64,000 nucleotides of DNA from Planomonospora parontospora (GTDB lineage Bacteria > Actinomycetota > Actinomycetes > Streptosporangiales > Streptosporangiaceae). Positions 26,095-37,231 of the stretch are shown one piece after another. Below the pieces are notes generated by a model. That model made no database searches. It was not told the DNA's origin and saw nothing but the letters and a program-made list of their open reading frames with translations. Position 1 is the stretch's first letter; every line of letters begins with the position of its first letter. A program made the translations under genes and the position numbers. The stretch lies in contig BMQD01000019.1 in the NCBI GenBank assembly GCA_014647935.1, forward strand, positions 62,001 to 126,000, read 5' to 3'.

Positions 26095-28080
26095 ATGGAG
26101 ACCGCGGCACGCGGAGACGGCGGAGCGGCCGGGCCGTACGTGGGCCTGCGTCCCTACCGCAAGAGCGAGCACGATCTGTTCTTCGGCCGGGAGCGGGAGG
26201 CCCGCGAGATCGCCACCATCTGGCAGGCGACCGGGCTCACCGTGCTGTACGGCACGTCCGGCGTCGGCAAGACCTCCCTGCTCCACGCGGGGGTGCTGCC
26301 CCGTATCGAGGCCGAGCGCGCCGACGTGCTGCCGGTCGCGCGTGTCTCGCCGCGCGGGATCGCCGCACCGCCCGCGCGGGCCGGGGCGGGCCTGCACGTC
26401 CTGGCGCTGCTGTCGGCCTGGGCACCGGACGAGCCGCTGTCGGCGCTCGCCGGGCTGACGGTCGCGGAGTTCCTGGCCCGGCGCCCGGAGCGGCACGACC
26501 GGTACGGCGACCCGGTGCCGGTGCTGGTCGCCGTCGACCAGGCCGAGGAGCTGTTCAGCGGCCCCGCTCACCAGGAGGCCGACCGGACCGAGCTCCTGGC
26601 CCAGCTGGCACAGGCGGTGGAGGAGCACGACGGCCTCCATCTGCTGCTGTCGTTGCGCGAGGAACACCTGGCCGCCGTACTGCCCCACGAGCGGCCGCTC
26701 GGCCGCGGTTCGCGGGCCCGGTTCCACCTGCGGCCGCTCGCCCGCGCCACCGCGCTCGACGCGGTGACCGGGCCGCTGGAGGGCACCGGCCGCGGCTTCG
26801 CCCCCGGCGCCGCGGAGCTGCTCGTCGACGACCTGCGCACCGTCGAGGTCTCCGACGCCGAGGGCCGGGCGACCACGCTGGCGTTGGAGTCGGTCGAACC
26901 GGTCCAGCTCCAGGTCGTCTGCTCCGCGCTGTGGGATGCGCTGCCCCCGGACCTCAGCGAGATCACCGTGGAGCACGTGCGCCTGCACGCCGACGTCGAC
27001 CGGTTCCTGACCGGTTTCTGCCGGCGCGCGCTCGCCCGGGTCGCGGCCGAGCACGGCATCCCGGCCACGGAGATCCAGTTCTGGCTGCGCAACGCCTTCA
27101 TCACCGAGCACGGCACGCGCAACACGGTCTACGAGGGGCTCCACGAGACGGCGGGCATGCCGAACGCCGTGGCCAGGGCCCTGGAGGACCAGCACCTCCT
27201 CAAGGGGGAGCACCGGCTCGGCATCCGCTGGTACGAGCTGCAGCACGACCGGCTGATCGCCACCGTGCGCCGGTCGGAGCGGCCCGCCACCTATCTGGCG
27301 GACGCGCGGGCCGCGCTGGCCGGGCGGCGCTGGGAGACGGCGCAGCGCCTGGCGGAGGAGGCGCTGCGCGCCTCGGAGTTCGGCGAGGCGTGGGTGCGCG
27401 CCGAGGCCCAGGAGATCCTGGGGGCGGCCGAGGCGGCGCGCGGGGAGACGGAGAGCGCCCGGCGCCGCTTCGAGGAGGCGGCGGAGACCTTCGCCAGCCT
27501 CCAGCAGTTCGACGGGGTGGCCCGGGTGCTGACCGGGAGCGGGCGGCTCCGGCTGGCGGAGGGCGATCACGCCGGGGCCGTGGAGCTGTTCAAGGGGGCC
27601 CTCACCTGGGCGCCCAACGACCTGCCCGCCCGGCTGGCCCTGGGGCAGGCGCTGTGGCACGCGGGGCAGCCGCGCGCCGCGCTCGCCTGCCTCAACGGGG
27701 CCGTGGCGCTGGCGGCGCGGCCCCCGGCCGACGCGCTGGCCCTGCGCGGGGCGATCCACGCCGACCTCGGCAGGCCGGCCGAGGCCCTGCGCGACCTGGA
27801 CCGGGTCCGCCGGGACCAGCAGCCGGACACGGTGGCCGCCCGCGCGCTGGCCCTGGCCCTGCAGGGGCGTTTCGACGCCGCCGAGCAGGAGATGCTGGAC
27901 GCGGTCGCCGCCGAGTCCGGCAGCGGACCGGCGCTGCTGCGGGCGGCGCGCGTGCACGCCCTGCTCGGCCGGAGGTCGAGCTCGGCCGCGCTGGCCGCCC
28001 GCGCGCTGACCGCCCGCGTCCCCGGTCTCCCGCCCCATCTGCGGCGGCAGGCCGAGGAAGTGCTGCGGGCGTCGGCCTGA
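26095..28080 (+). CDS. STAND NTPase with C-terminal TPR array (right arm)
   Basis: 661 residues from ATG 26095, giving the same 13-residue lead before PYVGLR as the left-arm copy; a GTG at 26086 would overlap the SIR2 stop as GTGA. Walker A GTSGVGKTS is at 53-61, Walker B VAVDQAEELF near 146-155, followed by PVQLQVVCSALW and FITEHGTRNTVYEGL as in the paralogue. The last 230 residues are Ala/Leu-rich TPR-like helices. This is the ATP-driven partner of the SIR2 protein in this arm; a trigger-sensing or scaffold role is inferred from STAND architecture. Confidence 0.88.
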   Translation: METAARGDGGAAGPYVGLRPYRKSEHDLFFGREREAREIATIWQATGLTVLYGTSGVGKTSLLHAGVLPRIEAERADVLPVARVSPRGIAAPPARAGAGLHVLALLSAWAPDEPLSALAGLTVAEFLARRPERHDRYGDPVPVLVAVDQAEELFSGPAHQEADRTELLAQLAQAVEEHDGLHLLLSLREEHLAAVLPHERPLGRGSRARFHLRPLARATALDAVTGPLEGTGRGFAPGAAELLVDDLRTVEVSDAEGRATTLALESVEPVQLQVVCSALWDALPPDLSEITVEHVRLHADVDRFLTGFCRRALARVAAEHGIPATEIQFWLRNAFITEHGTRNTVYEGLHETAGMPNAVARALEDQHLLKGEHRLGIRWYELQHDRLIATVRRSERPATYLADARAALAGRRWETAQRLAEEALRASEFGEAWVRAEAQEILGAAEAARGETESARRRFEEAAETFASLQQFDGVARVLTGSGRLRLAEGDHAGAVELFKGALTWAPNDLPARLALGQALWHAGQPRAALACLNGAVALAARPPADALALRGAIHADLGRPAEALRDLDRVRRDQQPDTVAARALALALQGRFDAAEQEMLDAVAAESGSGPALLRAARVHALLGRRSSSAALAARALTARVPGLPPHLRRQAEEVLRASA

Positions 28081-28227
28081 CCCCGGCCCTCCCCGCGGGC
28101 GGGCGCCGGCCCGTCACACGGTCCGCGGCCTCCCGCGCTCTCCCGGCGGAGCGGGCGCGGACGTCACGGGATCCGCACGATCCCTGAGCGGCCCGCTGCG
28201 ATCCGGATGCGGGGGTAGGTGGGGGGC

Positions 28228-28986
28228 ATGACATCTTCCTCGCCTGATCAGAGCGGCCCTGTCCCCTCGCTGTTCCGCCGGGTGGCGGCGCTGCGCGGCG
28301 GCCGCGCGGTGCACACCCGCGGGCGGTTCTTCCACGCCGCCTTCCGCGTCCTCGGCCGCACCGACCCCTACCTCGGCATCCCCGTGCTCGACGAGCCCGG
28401 CGAGCGGGAGGTCCTGGTACGGCTCTCCAAGGGGGCCTCTCTGCCCGGCGCCCTGCCCGACGTGCTCGGCCTGGCCGTCCGGCTCCCCTGCGACCAGGCG
28501 CCCGGCGGCGACCTCGACCTGCTGCTGGCCACGATGGGCTGGCCCCGGTGGCTGCCCTTCCCGAGCGCGGGGTTCGGCTCCGGGGTCTTCTCCACACTGA
28601 TCCCCTACCGGCACGCGGCCGGGCGGATCCGGTTCCTGGCCGTGGCGGCCGACCGGGGCCGCGCCCGCTCCGCCGACCCCGACGAGATCGCGGAGTCGGT
28701 CGCGGCGGCCCCGCTGGACTTCGTCCTCGGCGTCGAGGGCTACCGGCGGCCGTTCGCGCGGCTGAGCCTGCACACCGTGCTCCCGGACGGGGAGTTCGCC
28801 GCCTTCGACCCGATGCTGAACCGCCATCCGGCGCTGAGTTTCCCCAGGTCGTTCCTGCGGGTGCGCGAGGCGGCCTACGCCGGTTCGCGGCGGGGGCGCG
28901 CCCGGGCCGGGGAACGGACCGGGCAACGGGCCGGGGAGGCGGGGGCGGGCCCCCGCCCGGACCGTTCCGGCCTTACCATTGCCTGA
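28228..28986 (+). CDS. conserved protein of unknown function
   Basis: 252 residues from ATG 28228, after a G-run Shine-Dalgarno. Soluble, with Arg/Gly-rich ends. Visible blocks: [71 protein letters not shown] and [11 protein letters not shown]. The ordering of an RLSKG...PDVxGLAVRLP stretch recalls catalase-fold proteins that begin with a similar HxRG and LAVRL pattern, but no heme ligand can be assigned. It is the first gene beyond the right arm of the Fxs locus and 23 bases upstream of the poly-HAMP kinase, so co-transcription is possible. Confidence 0.75.
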   Translation: MTSSSPDQSGPVPSLFRRVAALRGGRAVHTRGRFFHAAFRVLGRTDPYLGIPVLDEPGEREVLVRLSKGASLPGALPDVLGLAVRLPCDQAPGGDLDLLLATMGWPRWLPFPSAGFGSGVFSTLIPYRHAAGRIRFLAVAADRGRARSADPDEIAESVAAAPLDFVLGVEGYRRPFARLSLHTVLPDGEFAAFDPMLNRHPALSFPRSFLRVREAAYAGSRRGRARAGERTGQRAGEAGAGPRPDRSGLTIA

Positions 28987-29009
28987 CCTCCTGCCGGTCG
29001 AGACAAGCG

Positions 29010-32000
29010 ATGGTGGACATGGTTGAGATCGCCGACGGTCCCGTGAAGAACGGGACCGCGACCGCTTCGGGCGTGGACGAGCTGGACCTGCGCCGGCTCC
29101 TCGCCGGGCTCACGGCCGTGCGCGACGGCGACTTCGGCACCCGCCTGCCCGGTGAGGGCGACGGCCTGCTGCAGGAGATCGCCACGGTCTTCAACGGCAT
29201 GGTGGACCAGCTGTCCCTGTTCACCTCCGAGGTGACGCGCGTCGCCCGCGAGGTCGGCACCGAGGGGCAGCTCGGCGGCCAGGCCGACGTGCCCGGCGTC
29301 TCGGGTACCTGGAAGGACCTCACCGACTCGGTCAACGCCATGGCGGGCAACCTCACCGGCCAGGTGCGCTCCATCGCCCAGGTCACCACCGCGGTGGCCA
29401 AGGGCGACCTGTCGCAGAAGATCACCGTGGACGCCCGCGGCGAGATCCTGGAGCTGAAGAACACCATCAACACGATGGTCGACCAGCTCTCCTCCTTCGC
29501 CGACGAGGTCACCCGGGTGGCCCGCGAGGTCGGCACCGAGGGCAACCTCGGCGGCCAGGCCGACGTCAAGGGCGTCTCCGGCACCTGGCGCGACCTCACC
29601 GACTCGGTGAACTACATGGCGGGCAACCTCACCGACCAGGTCCGCAACATCTCCCAGGTGGCCACGGCCGTGGCCCGCGGCGACCTCTCCCAGCGGATCA
29701 CGGTCTCGGCGCGCGGCGAGATCCTGGAGCTGAAGAACACCATCAACACGATGGTCGACCAGCTCTCCTCCTTCGCCGACGAGGTCACCCGGGTGGCCCG
29801 CGAGGTCGGCACCGAGGGCCGGCTGGGCGGCCAGGCCGACGTCAAGGGCGTCTCCGGCACCTGGAAGGCGCTCACCGAGTCGGTGAACGTGATGGCCGAC
29901 AACCTCACGGCCCAGGTCCGCAGCATCGCCGAGGTGACCACGGCGGTGGCCAAGGGCGACCTGTCGCAGAAGATCCGGGTGGACGCCCGCGGCGAGATCC
30001 TGGAGCTGAAGGAGACCATCAACACGATGGTCGACCAGTTGTCGGCCTTCGCCGACGAGGTCACCCGGGTGGCCCGCGAGGTCGGCACCGAGGGCAACCT
30101 CGGCGGCCAGGCCACCGTCCGCGGGGTCTCCGGCACCTGGAAGGACCTCACCGACAACGTCAACGTCATGGCCTCCAATCTGACCAGCCAGGTGCGCTCC
30201 ATCGCCCAGGTGGCCACGGCGGTCGCCCGCGGCGACCTCTCGCAGAAGATCACCGTCGAGGCCAAGGGCGAGGTCGCCGCGCTGGCGCAGACCATCAACA
30301 CGATGGTCGACACGCTCAGCGCCTTCGCCGACGAGGTCACCCGGGTGGCCCGCGAGGTCGGCACCGAGGGGCAGCTGGGCGGCCAGGCCCGCGTGCCCAA
30401 CGTGGCCGGCACCTGGAAGGACCTCACCGACAACGTCAACTCGATGGCCGACAACCTGACCAGCCAGGTGCGCTCCATCGCCCAGGTCACCACGGCGGTC
30501 GCCCAGGGCGACCTGAACAAGAAGATCGACGTGGACGCCCGGGGCGAGATCCTGGCGCTGAAGACGACGATCAACACGATGGTCGACCAGCTCTCGTCCT
30601 TCGCCGCGGAGGTCACCCGGGTGGCCCGGGAGGTCGGCAGCGAGGGCCGGCTGGGCGGCCAGGCCGAGGTCGAGGGCGTCTCGGGCACCTGGAAGCGGCT
30701 GACGGAGAACGTCAACGAGCTGGCGGGCAACCTGACCCGCCAGGTCCGTGCGATCGCCGAGGTGACGAGCGCGGTGACCTCGGGCGACCTGACCCGCTCG
30801 ATCACCGTCGACGCCGAGGGCGAGCTCGCCGACCTCAAGGACAACATCAACTCGATGGTGAAGTCCCTGCGCGAGACCACCCTGGCCAACCAGGAGCAGG
30901 ACTGGCTCAAGTCCAATCTGGCGCGCATCTCCGGGCTGATGCAGGGCCACCGGGACCTGGCCGTCGTGGCCGAGCTGGTGATGAACGAGCTGGCCCCGCT
31001 GGTCTCCGCCCAGTACGGCACGTTCCTGCTGGCCGAGGAGGGCCCGGCGGGACCCGAGCTGCAGGTGGTCGGGACCTACGGCCACCGGGAGACCGCCCGC
31101 CGCCACGGCTTCGGCGACTCGCTGGTCGGGCAGGCCGCGCTCGCCCGGCGTCCCATCCTCGCCGAGGACGTCTCCGCCGGGTACATCACCGTCTCCTCCA
31201 GCCTCGGCGGGGCCGCGCCGGTCAACCTGATCGTGCTGCCGATCGTCTTCGAGGACCAGGTGCTCGGCGTGATCGAGCTGGCCAGTCTCAACCGCTTCAC
31301 CCAGGTGCACCGGACCTTCCTGGGGATGCTGGTGGAGACCATCGGCGTCAATGTCAACACCATCGTCGCCAACGCCCGCACCGACGCCCTGCTGACCGAG
31401 TCGCAGCGGCTGGCCACCGAGCTCCAGGTCCGCCAGGAGGAGCTGCAGCGCTCCAACGCCGAGCTGGAGGACAAGGCGGAGCTGCTGGCCCGGCAGAACC
31501 ACGACATCGAGACGAAGAACCGGGAGATCGAGCAGGCGCGCCAGGAGCTGGAGGACCGGGCCCAGCAGCTCGCCCTGGCCTCCAAGTACAAGAGCGAGTT
31601 CCTGGCCAACATGAGCCATGAGCTCCGCACCCCGCTCAACTCGCTGCTCATCCTGGCCCAGCTGCTGGCCCAGAACCCCACCCGCAACCTCACCGCCAAG
31701 CAGGTCGAGTACGCCAACGTCATCCATTCGGCCGGCACCGACCTGCTCCAGCTGATCAACGACATCCTCGACCTGTCCAAGATCGAGGCGGGGAAGATGA
31801 ACCTCAGCCTGGAGCCGCTGCCGCTGCGGCAGCTCCTGGACTACGTCGAGGCGACCTTCCGCCCGCTGACCACGGAGAAGGGCCTCAGGTTCGACGTCAC
31901 CGTCGACTCCGACGTGCCCGCCGAGCTGCTCGTGGACGAGCAGCGCCTCCGGCAGGTGCTGCGGAACCTGCTGTCCAACGCGGTGAAGTTCACCGAGGAG

Positions 32001-33247
32001 GGCTCGGTCGGGCTGCGCATCGAGCGCGCCGCCGAGGTGGAGCTGCCGGGCGCGGAGGGCCAGGAGGTCCTCGTCTTCCACGTGGTGGACACCGGCATCG
32101 GCATCGCCGAGGAGAACCTCTCGCAGATCTTCGACGCGTTCCAGCAGGCCGACGGGACCACCAGCCGCAGGTACGGCGGGACCGGGCTGGGACTGTCCAT
32201 CAGCCGGGAGATCGCCGCGCTATTCAACGGCGAGATCCGCGCGGTCAGCGCCGTCGGCAAGGGCAGCACCTTCACCCTCTACCTGCCGCTTCCGGAGAAC
32301 GCGGCCGCGGCCGGCCGCTCCGGCTCCGCGTCCGCCGCGGCGCCGCCGAGCGCCCCGGCCGAACCCGCCCGGTTCACCGGGGAGCCCGAGCGTCCGGGCG
32401 GCGGGGACGTGCGCCGCCTGCTCGTCGTGGAGTCCCGCGTCAACGGGCTCCTGTCCCAGCTGGCCGAGAGCGTGGTGGCGGACCTGCCCGAGACGCACGG
32501 GCAGGTCCGCGTGTCCACCACGGACGACCCGGCCACCGCCCTGGCGGCGCTGGCCCGGGAGGACCACCACTGCATCGTGCTCGACCTGGGCATGCGGCAG
32601 GACGCCGCGGCGGAGTTCCTGCGCGGGCTCGACCGGAGCCCGGCGCTGCGCGGGGTGCCGGTGCTCGCCCACCACAGCCGCACGCTCTCGCGCCCGCAGG
32701 AGGACCTGCTCCAGGGGCGTTCGGCCACCCAGCCGCTGGAGCGCCTGCCCAGCCTCGACGAGCTGCGCGAGCGCATCACCCTGCACCTGTCGGCGCAGCA
32801 GCCCGGCGACGTGCTCCCCCTGGTCCAGTCCAGCCCGGACGTCCGCCCCCAGGAGCCCGGCGAGCCGGACACGGCCCTGTCGACCCGCAAGGTCCTGGTC
32901 GTCGACGACGACGTCCGCAACGTGTTCGCGCTGACCAACATCCTCGAGCTGCACGGCATGCAGGTGCTCTACGCCGAGAACGGGCGCAAGGGCATCGAGG
33001 TGCTGTCCCGCAACGAGGACGTCGACCTGGTGCTGATGGACATCATGATGCCGGAGATGGACGGTTACGCGGCCACCGCGGCCATCCGGAAGATGCCGCG
33101 ATTCGCGGACCTGCCGATCATCGCGGTGACCGCCAAGGCGATGCAGGGCGACCGGGAGAAGGCGCTGGCGGCGGGGGCGACCGACTACGTGACCAAGCCG
33201 GTCGACGCCGAGGACCTGCTCACGCGCATGCAGCGCTGGGTCGGCGT

Positions 33248-33251
<4 letters not shown>
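29010..33251 (+). CDS. poly-HAMP hybrid histidine kinase with two receiver domains
   Basis: 1413 residues, no membrane segment. After a short lead come about 13 HAMP-like units arranged as six 92-residue double repeats (from residue 74) with [19 protein letters not shown] signatures. A GAF-like domain (about 640-800), a coiled coil, HisKA with His870 in MSHELRTP, and HATPase ([21 protein letters not shown]) follow. The first receiver is degenerate, with a single LDLGM Asp; the second has full acidic residues and phospho-Asp1344 in [12 protein letters not shown]. The layout resembles group III Nik1-type osmosensor kinases. The stop overlaps the ChrA start. ATG 29019 is an alternative start. 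Confidence 0.95.
29229..30884 (+). repeat. six 276-bp direct repeats inside the kinase gene
   Basis: Units begin at 29229, 29505, 29781, 30057, 30333 and 30609 with GAGGTSACSCGSGT-like openings and are highly similar in DNA as well as protein. In-frame gain or loss of 92-residue units by recombination is expected. Confidence 0.9.
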
Positions 33252-34387
<1,136 letters not shown>

Positions 34388-34412
34388 CTCCGCGGCCCGG
34401 CCTCCGGTCGCG

Positions 34413-34437
34413 CCGGGACCGCACGCGGCGGTCCCGG
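34413..34437. terminator. bidirectional terminator hairpin, 10-bp stem
   Basis: CCGGGACCGC (34413-34422) and GCGGTCCCGG (34428-34437) around a five-base loop, between the convergent chrA-type and carboxylesterase stops. Confidence 0.7.
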
Positions 34438-34450
34438 GCGGAGCGGGAAC

Positions 34451-34507
34451 CCGCGCGGCGGGCTCACGGCCCCCGCGCGGACATCATCCGCGCGGCGGGC
34501 TCACGGC
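34451..34507. repeat. 20-bp direct repeat, 37 bases apart
   Basis: CCGCGCGGCGGGCTCACGGC occurs at 34451-34470 and 34488-34507; the second copy covers the stop and last codons of the carboxylesterase, so the first is likely a duplicated gene end. Confidence 0.75.
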
Positions 34508-35955
34508 TCCCGCCACAGACGTCCCTCGGCGGCGAGCGGGTCGCAGGCGAGGTGCCCGGGGTCGTCGAAGATCCGGACCGGTCCGCCGGGCCCGCCGTAC
34601 GGTGGCCAGCCGGGGTCGCCGGTGGCCGCGAACCCCGTCCAGGCCGCGTGCACGGTGCGGGCCAGGTCCGGCGGGGGCGCGGGCCCGCACAGGCGCTCCA
34701 CCCCCTCCGCGTCCAGGTCGTCGAAGACGAACGGCAGGTCCACGCAGTGGCCGGCCCCGACGGTGCCGTCGCGCGCGGGCGAGCGCCAGCGGAACTCGTA
34801 GGCGTGGACGGACCTGCCGGCGGCCGCGCAGGCCCGGGCCAGGCGCAGGGCCGGCACCCGGAAGAGCCGGTCGGTCAGGATCTGCCCGAGCACCTCGCGG
34901 CCGGCGGGCAGCCGCTCCTCGTAGAACCGCCGGGCGTCGGGACCGGCGCCGAGCGCGCGCAGGGCGTCGCCGTACTCCCGCTCGCCGAGGGGACCGGGCC
35001 GTGAGCGCACCAGCGCGTTGAACTCCTCCCGGGTGGTGCCGACGAGCAGCGCGGCCGGGTGGGCCGAGCCGTCGCGGATCATGTCGTACGGGCTGCGCAC
35101 CACGGTCTCGCCGTCGTTGACCGGGTTGAACCCCTTGGGGCCCGGCCCGAAGACCGCGCCGAGGGGCCCGGGATCCGGCTCGCCCGAGCCGAGCGAGCCG
35201 TACGCCGCGGCCAGTTCCTCCGGGGTGAACGCCGAGAACGCCTCGCGGGTGGGCGGCACGCCGAGGCGGCGGGCGAGCGCGCGGGCCGCCTCCCGGGCGG
35301 GCTCGACCGGCTCCCAGGTCACCGATCCGCCGCTCATGTCGATCACGCGGTGGAGCAGCCCCGCGGCGGCGGGCGCCGCGAGCAGGGTCACACTCGCCTG
35401 GCCGCCGGCGGACTGCCCGCCGACGGTCACGTTGCCGGGGTCTCCGCCGAAGGCGGCGATGTTGTCGTGGACCCAGGTGAGCGCCCGGATCCAGTCGAGC
35501 ACGCCGAGGTTGGCCGGGGCGTCGTCCAGCGGCAGGAACCCCTCCACGCCCAGGCGGTAGTTGATCGCGACGAACACCAGGCCGTCGCGGGCGAAGGAGG
35601 CGCCGCGGTACCACGGGCCGGCGTTGCCGCCCGCGTTGAAGGCCCCGCCGTGGATCCACACCAGCACCGGCAGCCCGGCGGCCCCGGGGTCGGGCGTGCG
35701 GACGTTGAGGTTGAGGAAGTCGTCGCCCGCGACGAGAGGTTCGGGCACGTCGCCCCCGCCGTCCTGCGGCTGGGGGGCGGTCGGCCCGCAGGTCCGGCAG
35801 GACCGCACCCCGTCCCAGCGCGGCGGGGGGACCGGGGGCGCGAAGCGCAGCGCGCCGACGGGGGGCGCGGCGTAGGGCACGCCGAGGAACTCGGCCACCC
35901 CGCCGGTCCAGCGCCCGCGCACCCGCCCGCTCGCGGTCACCACCTGGGGGTCCAT
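34501..35955 (-). CDS. type-B carboxylesterase
   Basis: 484 residues, the usual length of bacterial para-nitrobenzyl-esterase-type enzymes. The oxyanion-hole motif is LVWIHGGAFNAGG, and the nucleophile lies in GGQSAGGQAS near residue 182. The order FLGVPYAAPPVGALRFAPP at the N terminus and the EFNALVRSRPG and HCVDLPFVFDDL segments match the family. There is no signal peptide, so it is probably cytoplasmic. It hydrolyses carboxylic esters of unknown identity. Start ATG 35955 gives the expected N terminus. The gene is followed 32 bases upstream by the ATP-grasp gene on the same strand and the two may share a transcript. Confidence 0.93.
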   Translation of the reverse strand: MDPQVVTASGRVRGRWTGGVAEFLGVPYAAPPVGALRFAPPVPPPRWDGVRSCRTCGPTAPQPQDGGGDVPEPLVAGDDFLNLNVRTPDPGAAGLPVLVWIHGGAFNAGGNAGPWYRGASFARDGLVFVAINYRLGVEGFLPLDDAPANLGVLDWIRALTWVHDNIAAFGGDPGNVTVGGQSAGGQASVTLLAAPAAAGLLHRVIDMSGGSVTWEPVEPAREAARALARRLGVPPTREAFSAFTPEELAAAYGSLGSGEPDPGPLGAVFGPGPKGFNPVNDGETVVRSPYDMIRDGSAHPAALLVGTTREEFNALVRSRPGPLGEREYGDALRALGAGPDARRFYEERLPAGREVLGQILTDRLFRVPALRLARACAAAGRSVHAYEFRWRSPARDGTVGAGHCVDLPFVFDDLDAEGVERLCGPAPPPDLARTVHAAWTGFAATGDPGWPPYGGPGGPVRIFDDPGHLACDPLAAEGRLWREP

Positions 35956-35987
35956 TCCCGCTGTCTACCCGCCCGGCGGGCGGCGGA

Positions 35988-37070
35988 TCAGTTCGGCGCG
36001 GTGACGGGTTCCTCTCCAGTGGGAGACCTCCCGGCCGCCCGGGGCCCGCCCGGCACGCGGAGCCCGTCCACCGCGGGGGGCACCTCCGCCACGGCCGGGG
36101 GTTCCTCCGCGACGGGCGCAGGAGGCACGAACGGCGCGAGCGGCCGGTGCCCCGGCACCGCGACCGGGACGCCCGTTCCCGCCCGGCGGGCGGCCGCCTT
36201 GCGCTCGATCAGGTCCAGGATCGGGTCCCGCAGGTCCACGTGGCCGAAACCGCCGAAGGCGGGGAAGGAGTTGGTCTCCAGGATGACCGGGCCGCCGCGG
36301 CCGCGCAGCAGGTCGGCGCTCATCAGGTCGAGCCCCGCCGCGCGGGCCGTACGCTCCACGACGGCCACCTCCTCGTCGGTGAGGGCCACCGGGCGGCACA
36401 CGTCCCCCGGTCCGTTGGAGCGGAAGTCGCCCGGCCGGCCCGTCTGCTCGACCGCGGCGACGAACCTCCCGCCGACGACGACCACCCGGTGGTTGCGCCC
36501 GGCCGCCTCGGCGACGAACCGCTGGACGAGCAGCGGCCTCCCCCGGCCCCGGATCGACTCGGCCTTGGCGATCAGCTCGTCCTCCCCTCTGGCGAGGGCG
36601 ACCTCCGAGCCCCGCGCCCCGTCCGGCTGCTTGAGCACGACGGGGTAGCCGTAGGCCCGGGCGAAGATCCTGAGCTCGCGGTCGCCCGGGCAGAAGGCGG
36701 TGGCGGGCGTCGGCACGCCGTACGCGGCCAGGCGCACGTGCGTGGCGAACTTGTCGGCCGAGCGCAGCACGGCGGCGGTGGAGTTCAGGTGCGCGATCCC
36801 GTCCTCCACCGCGCCGAGGACGGTGAGACCCGGCAGTGCGTCGGTGGACATCTGGTGGACGATCCCGTCCACCGCCAGCGGGAGCCCGCCGGCGCAGAGC
36901 CGCGGTCCCCGCTCGTCGAGGGCCACGCTCAGTTCGCTCCAGGAGACGACGAGCGGCAGGTGCCCCCGCTGCCGCGCGCCCTCCTCCAGGTATTTGATGT
37001 CATCGTTCGCGGGACCTTCGCCGATTATGATCAGCAAGCGGAGTCCCGACCCGCTCACCCCGTTTTTCAT
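35988..37070 (-). CDS. ATP-grasp (RimK-like) ligase
   Basis: About 360 residues from ATG 37070; GTG 37103 would add 11. The ATP-grasp pattern is clear: VVLKQPDGARGSEVALA (phosphate-binding loop), LLVQRFVAEAAGRNHRVVVVGGRFVAAVEQ, and the metal-binding ILETNSFPAFGGFGHVD. This is closest to RimK/glutathione-synthetase-like ligases that join a carboxylate to an amine with ATP. The C-terminal 70 residues are a Pro/Ala/Val-rich tail outside the fold. Substrate unknown. It is divergent from the ABC exporter operon, so a link to a small exported peptide is possible but not shown. Confidence 0.85.
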   Translation of the reverse strand: MKNGVSGSGLRLLIIIGEGPANDDIKYLEEGARQRGHLPLVVSWSELSVALDERGPRLCAGGLPLAVDGIVHQMSTDALPGLTVLGAVEDGIAHLNSTAAVLRSADKFATHVRLAAYGVPTPATAFCPGDRELRIFARAYGYPVVLKQPDGARGSEVALARGEDELIAKAESIRGRGRPLLVQRFVAEAAGRNHRVVVVGGRFVAAVEQTGRPGDFRSNGPGDVCRPVALTDEEVAVVERTARAAGLDLMSADLLRGRGGPVILETNSFPAFGGFGHVDLRDPILDLIERKAAARRAGTGVPVAVPGHRPLAPFVPPAPVAEEPPAVAEVPPAVDGLRVPGGPRAAGRSPTGEEPVTAPN

Positions 37071-37231
37071 ACTCTGCGTAGTGCCCTGATTACATAAAGT
37101 CACTCACTGTCGGGCATGGGCCCTTTCCTCCTGCGGAAAACCTGTTGACGAGATGCTTAGCCTTAACGGGCCCTTCACCGCCCGTGGTGACCGGCGTCAA
37201 CCGAGACCCGTGAGGAGCGTGCTGCCTGACG

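Larger units (their letters stand above)
10911..28080. other. mirror-image FxsABT-SIR2-STAND gene cluster
   Basis: Left arm outward from about 19.5 kb: radical SAM FxsB, HExxH, FxsT, FxsA, SIR2, STAND-TPR. Right arm: the same order and the mirrored strands. Matching spacings support one duplicated unit: FxsB/FxsT converge with 13 and 14 bases between stops; FxsA and FxsT are divergent across 187 and 270 bases; FxsA and SIR2 are separated by 88 and 78 bases; SIR2 and STAND overlap or nearly touch. Paralogous proteins align along their whole length but differ at many positions, so the duplication is not recent, or two related units were brought together. Confidence 0.9.

Noticed and set aside
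10911-28080. Composite transposon or integrative element as cause of the mirrored locus
   Set aside because: No transposase, integrase, terminal repeats or tRNA attachment site was found at either edge; the flanks are ordinary genes.
28228-28986. Firm assignment as catalase or phosphodiesterase
   Set aside because: Only loose pattern similarity; no heme ligand or metal-binding set can be pointed to.
29229-30884. Regular direct repeats that could suggest a CRISPR array
   Set aside because: Units are 276 bp, contiguous and coding for HAMP domains; there are no spacers and no cas genes.
28875-32081. A 1068-codon open frame opposite the poly-HAMP kinase
   Set aside because: It mirrors the 276-bp repeats of the kinase and consists of repetitive [13 protein letters not shown]-like residues with no fold; typical of GC-rich antisense frames.
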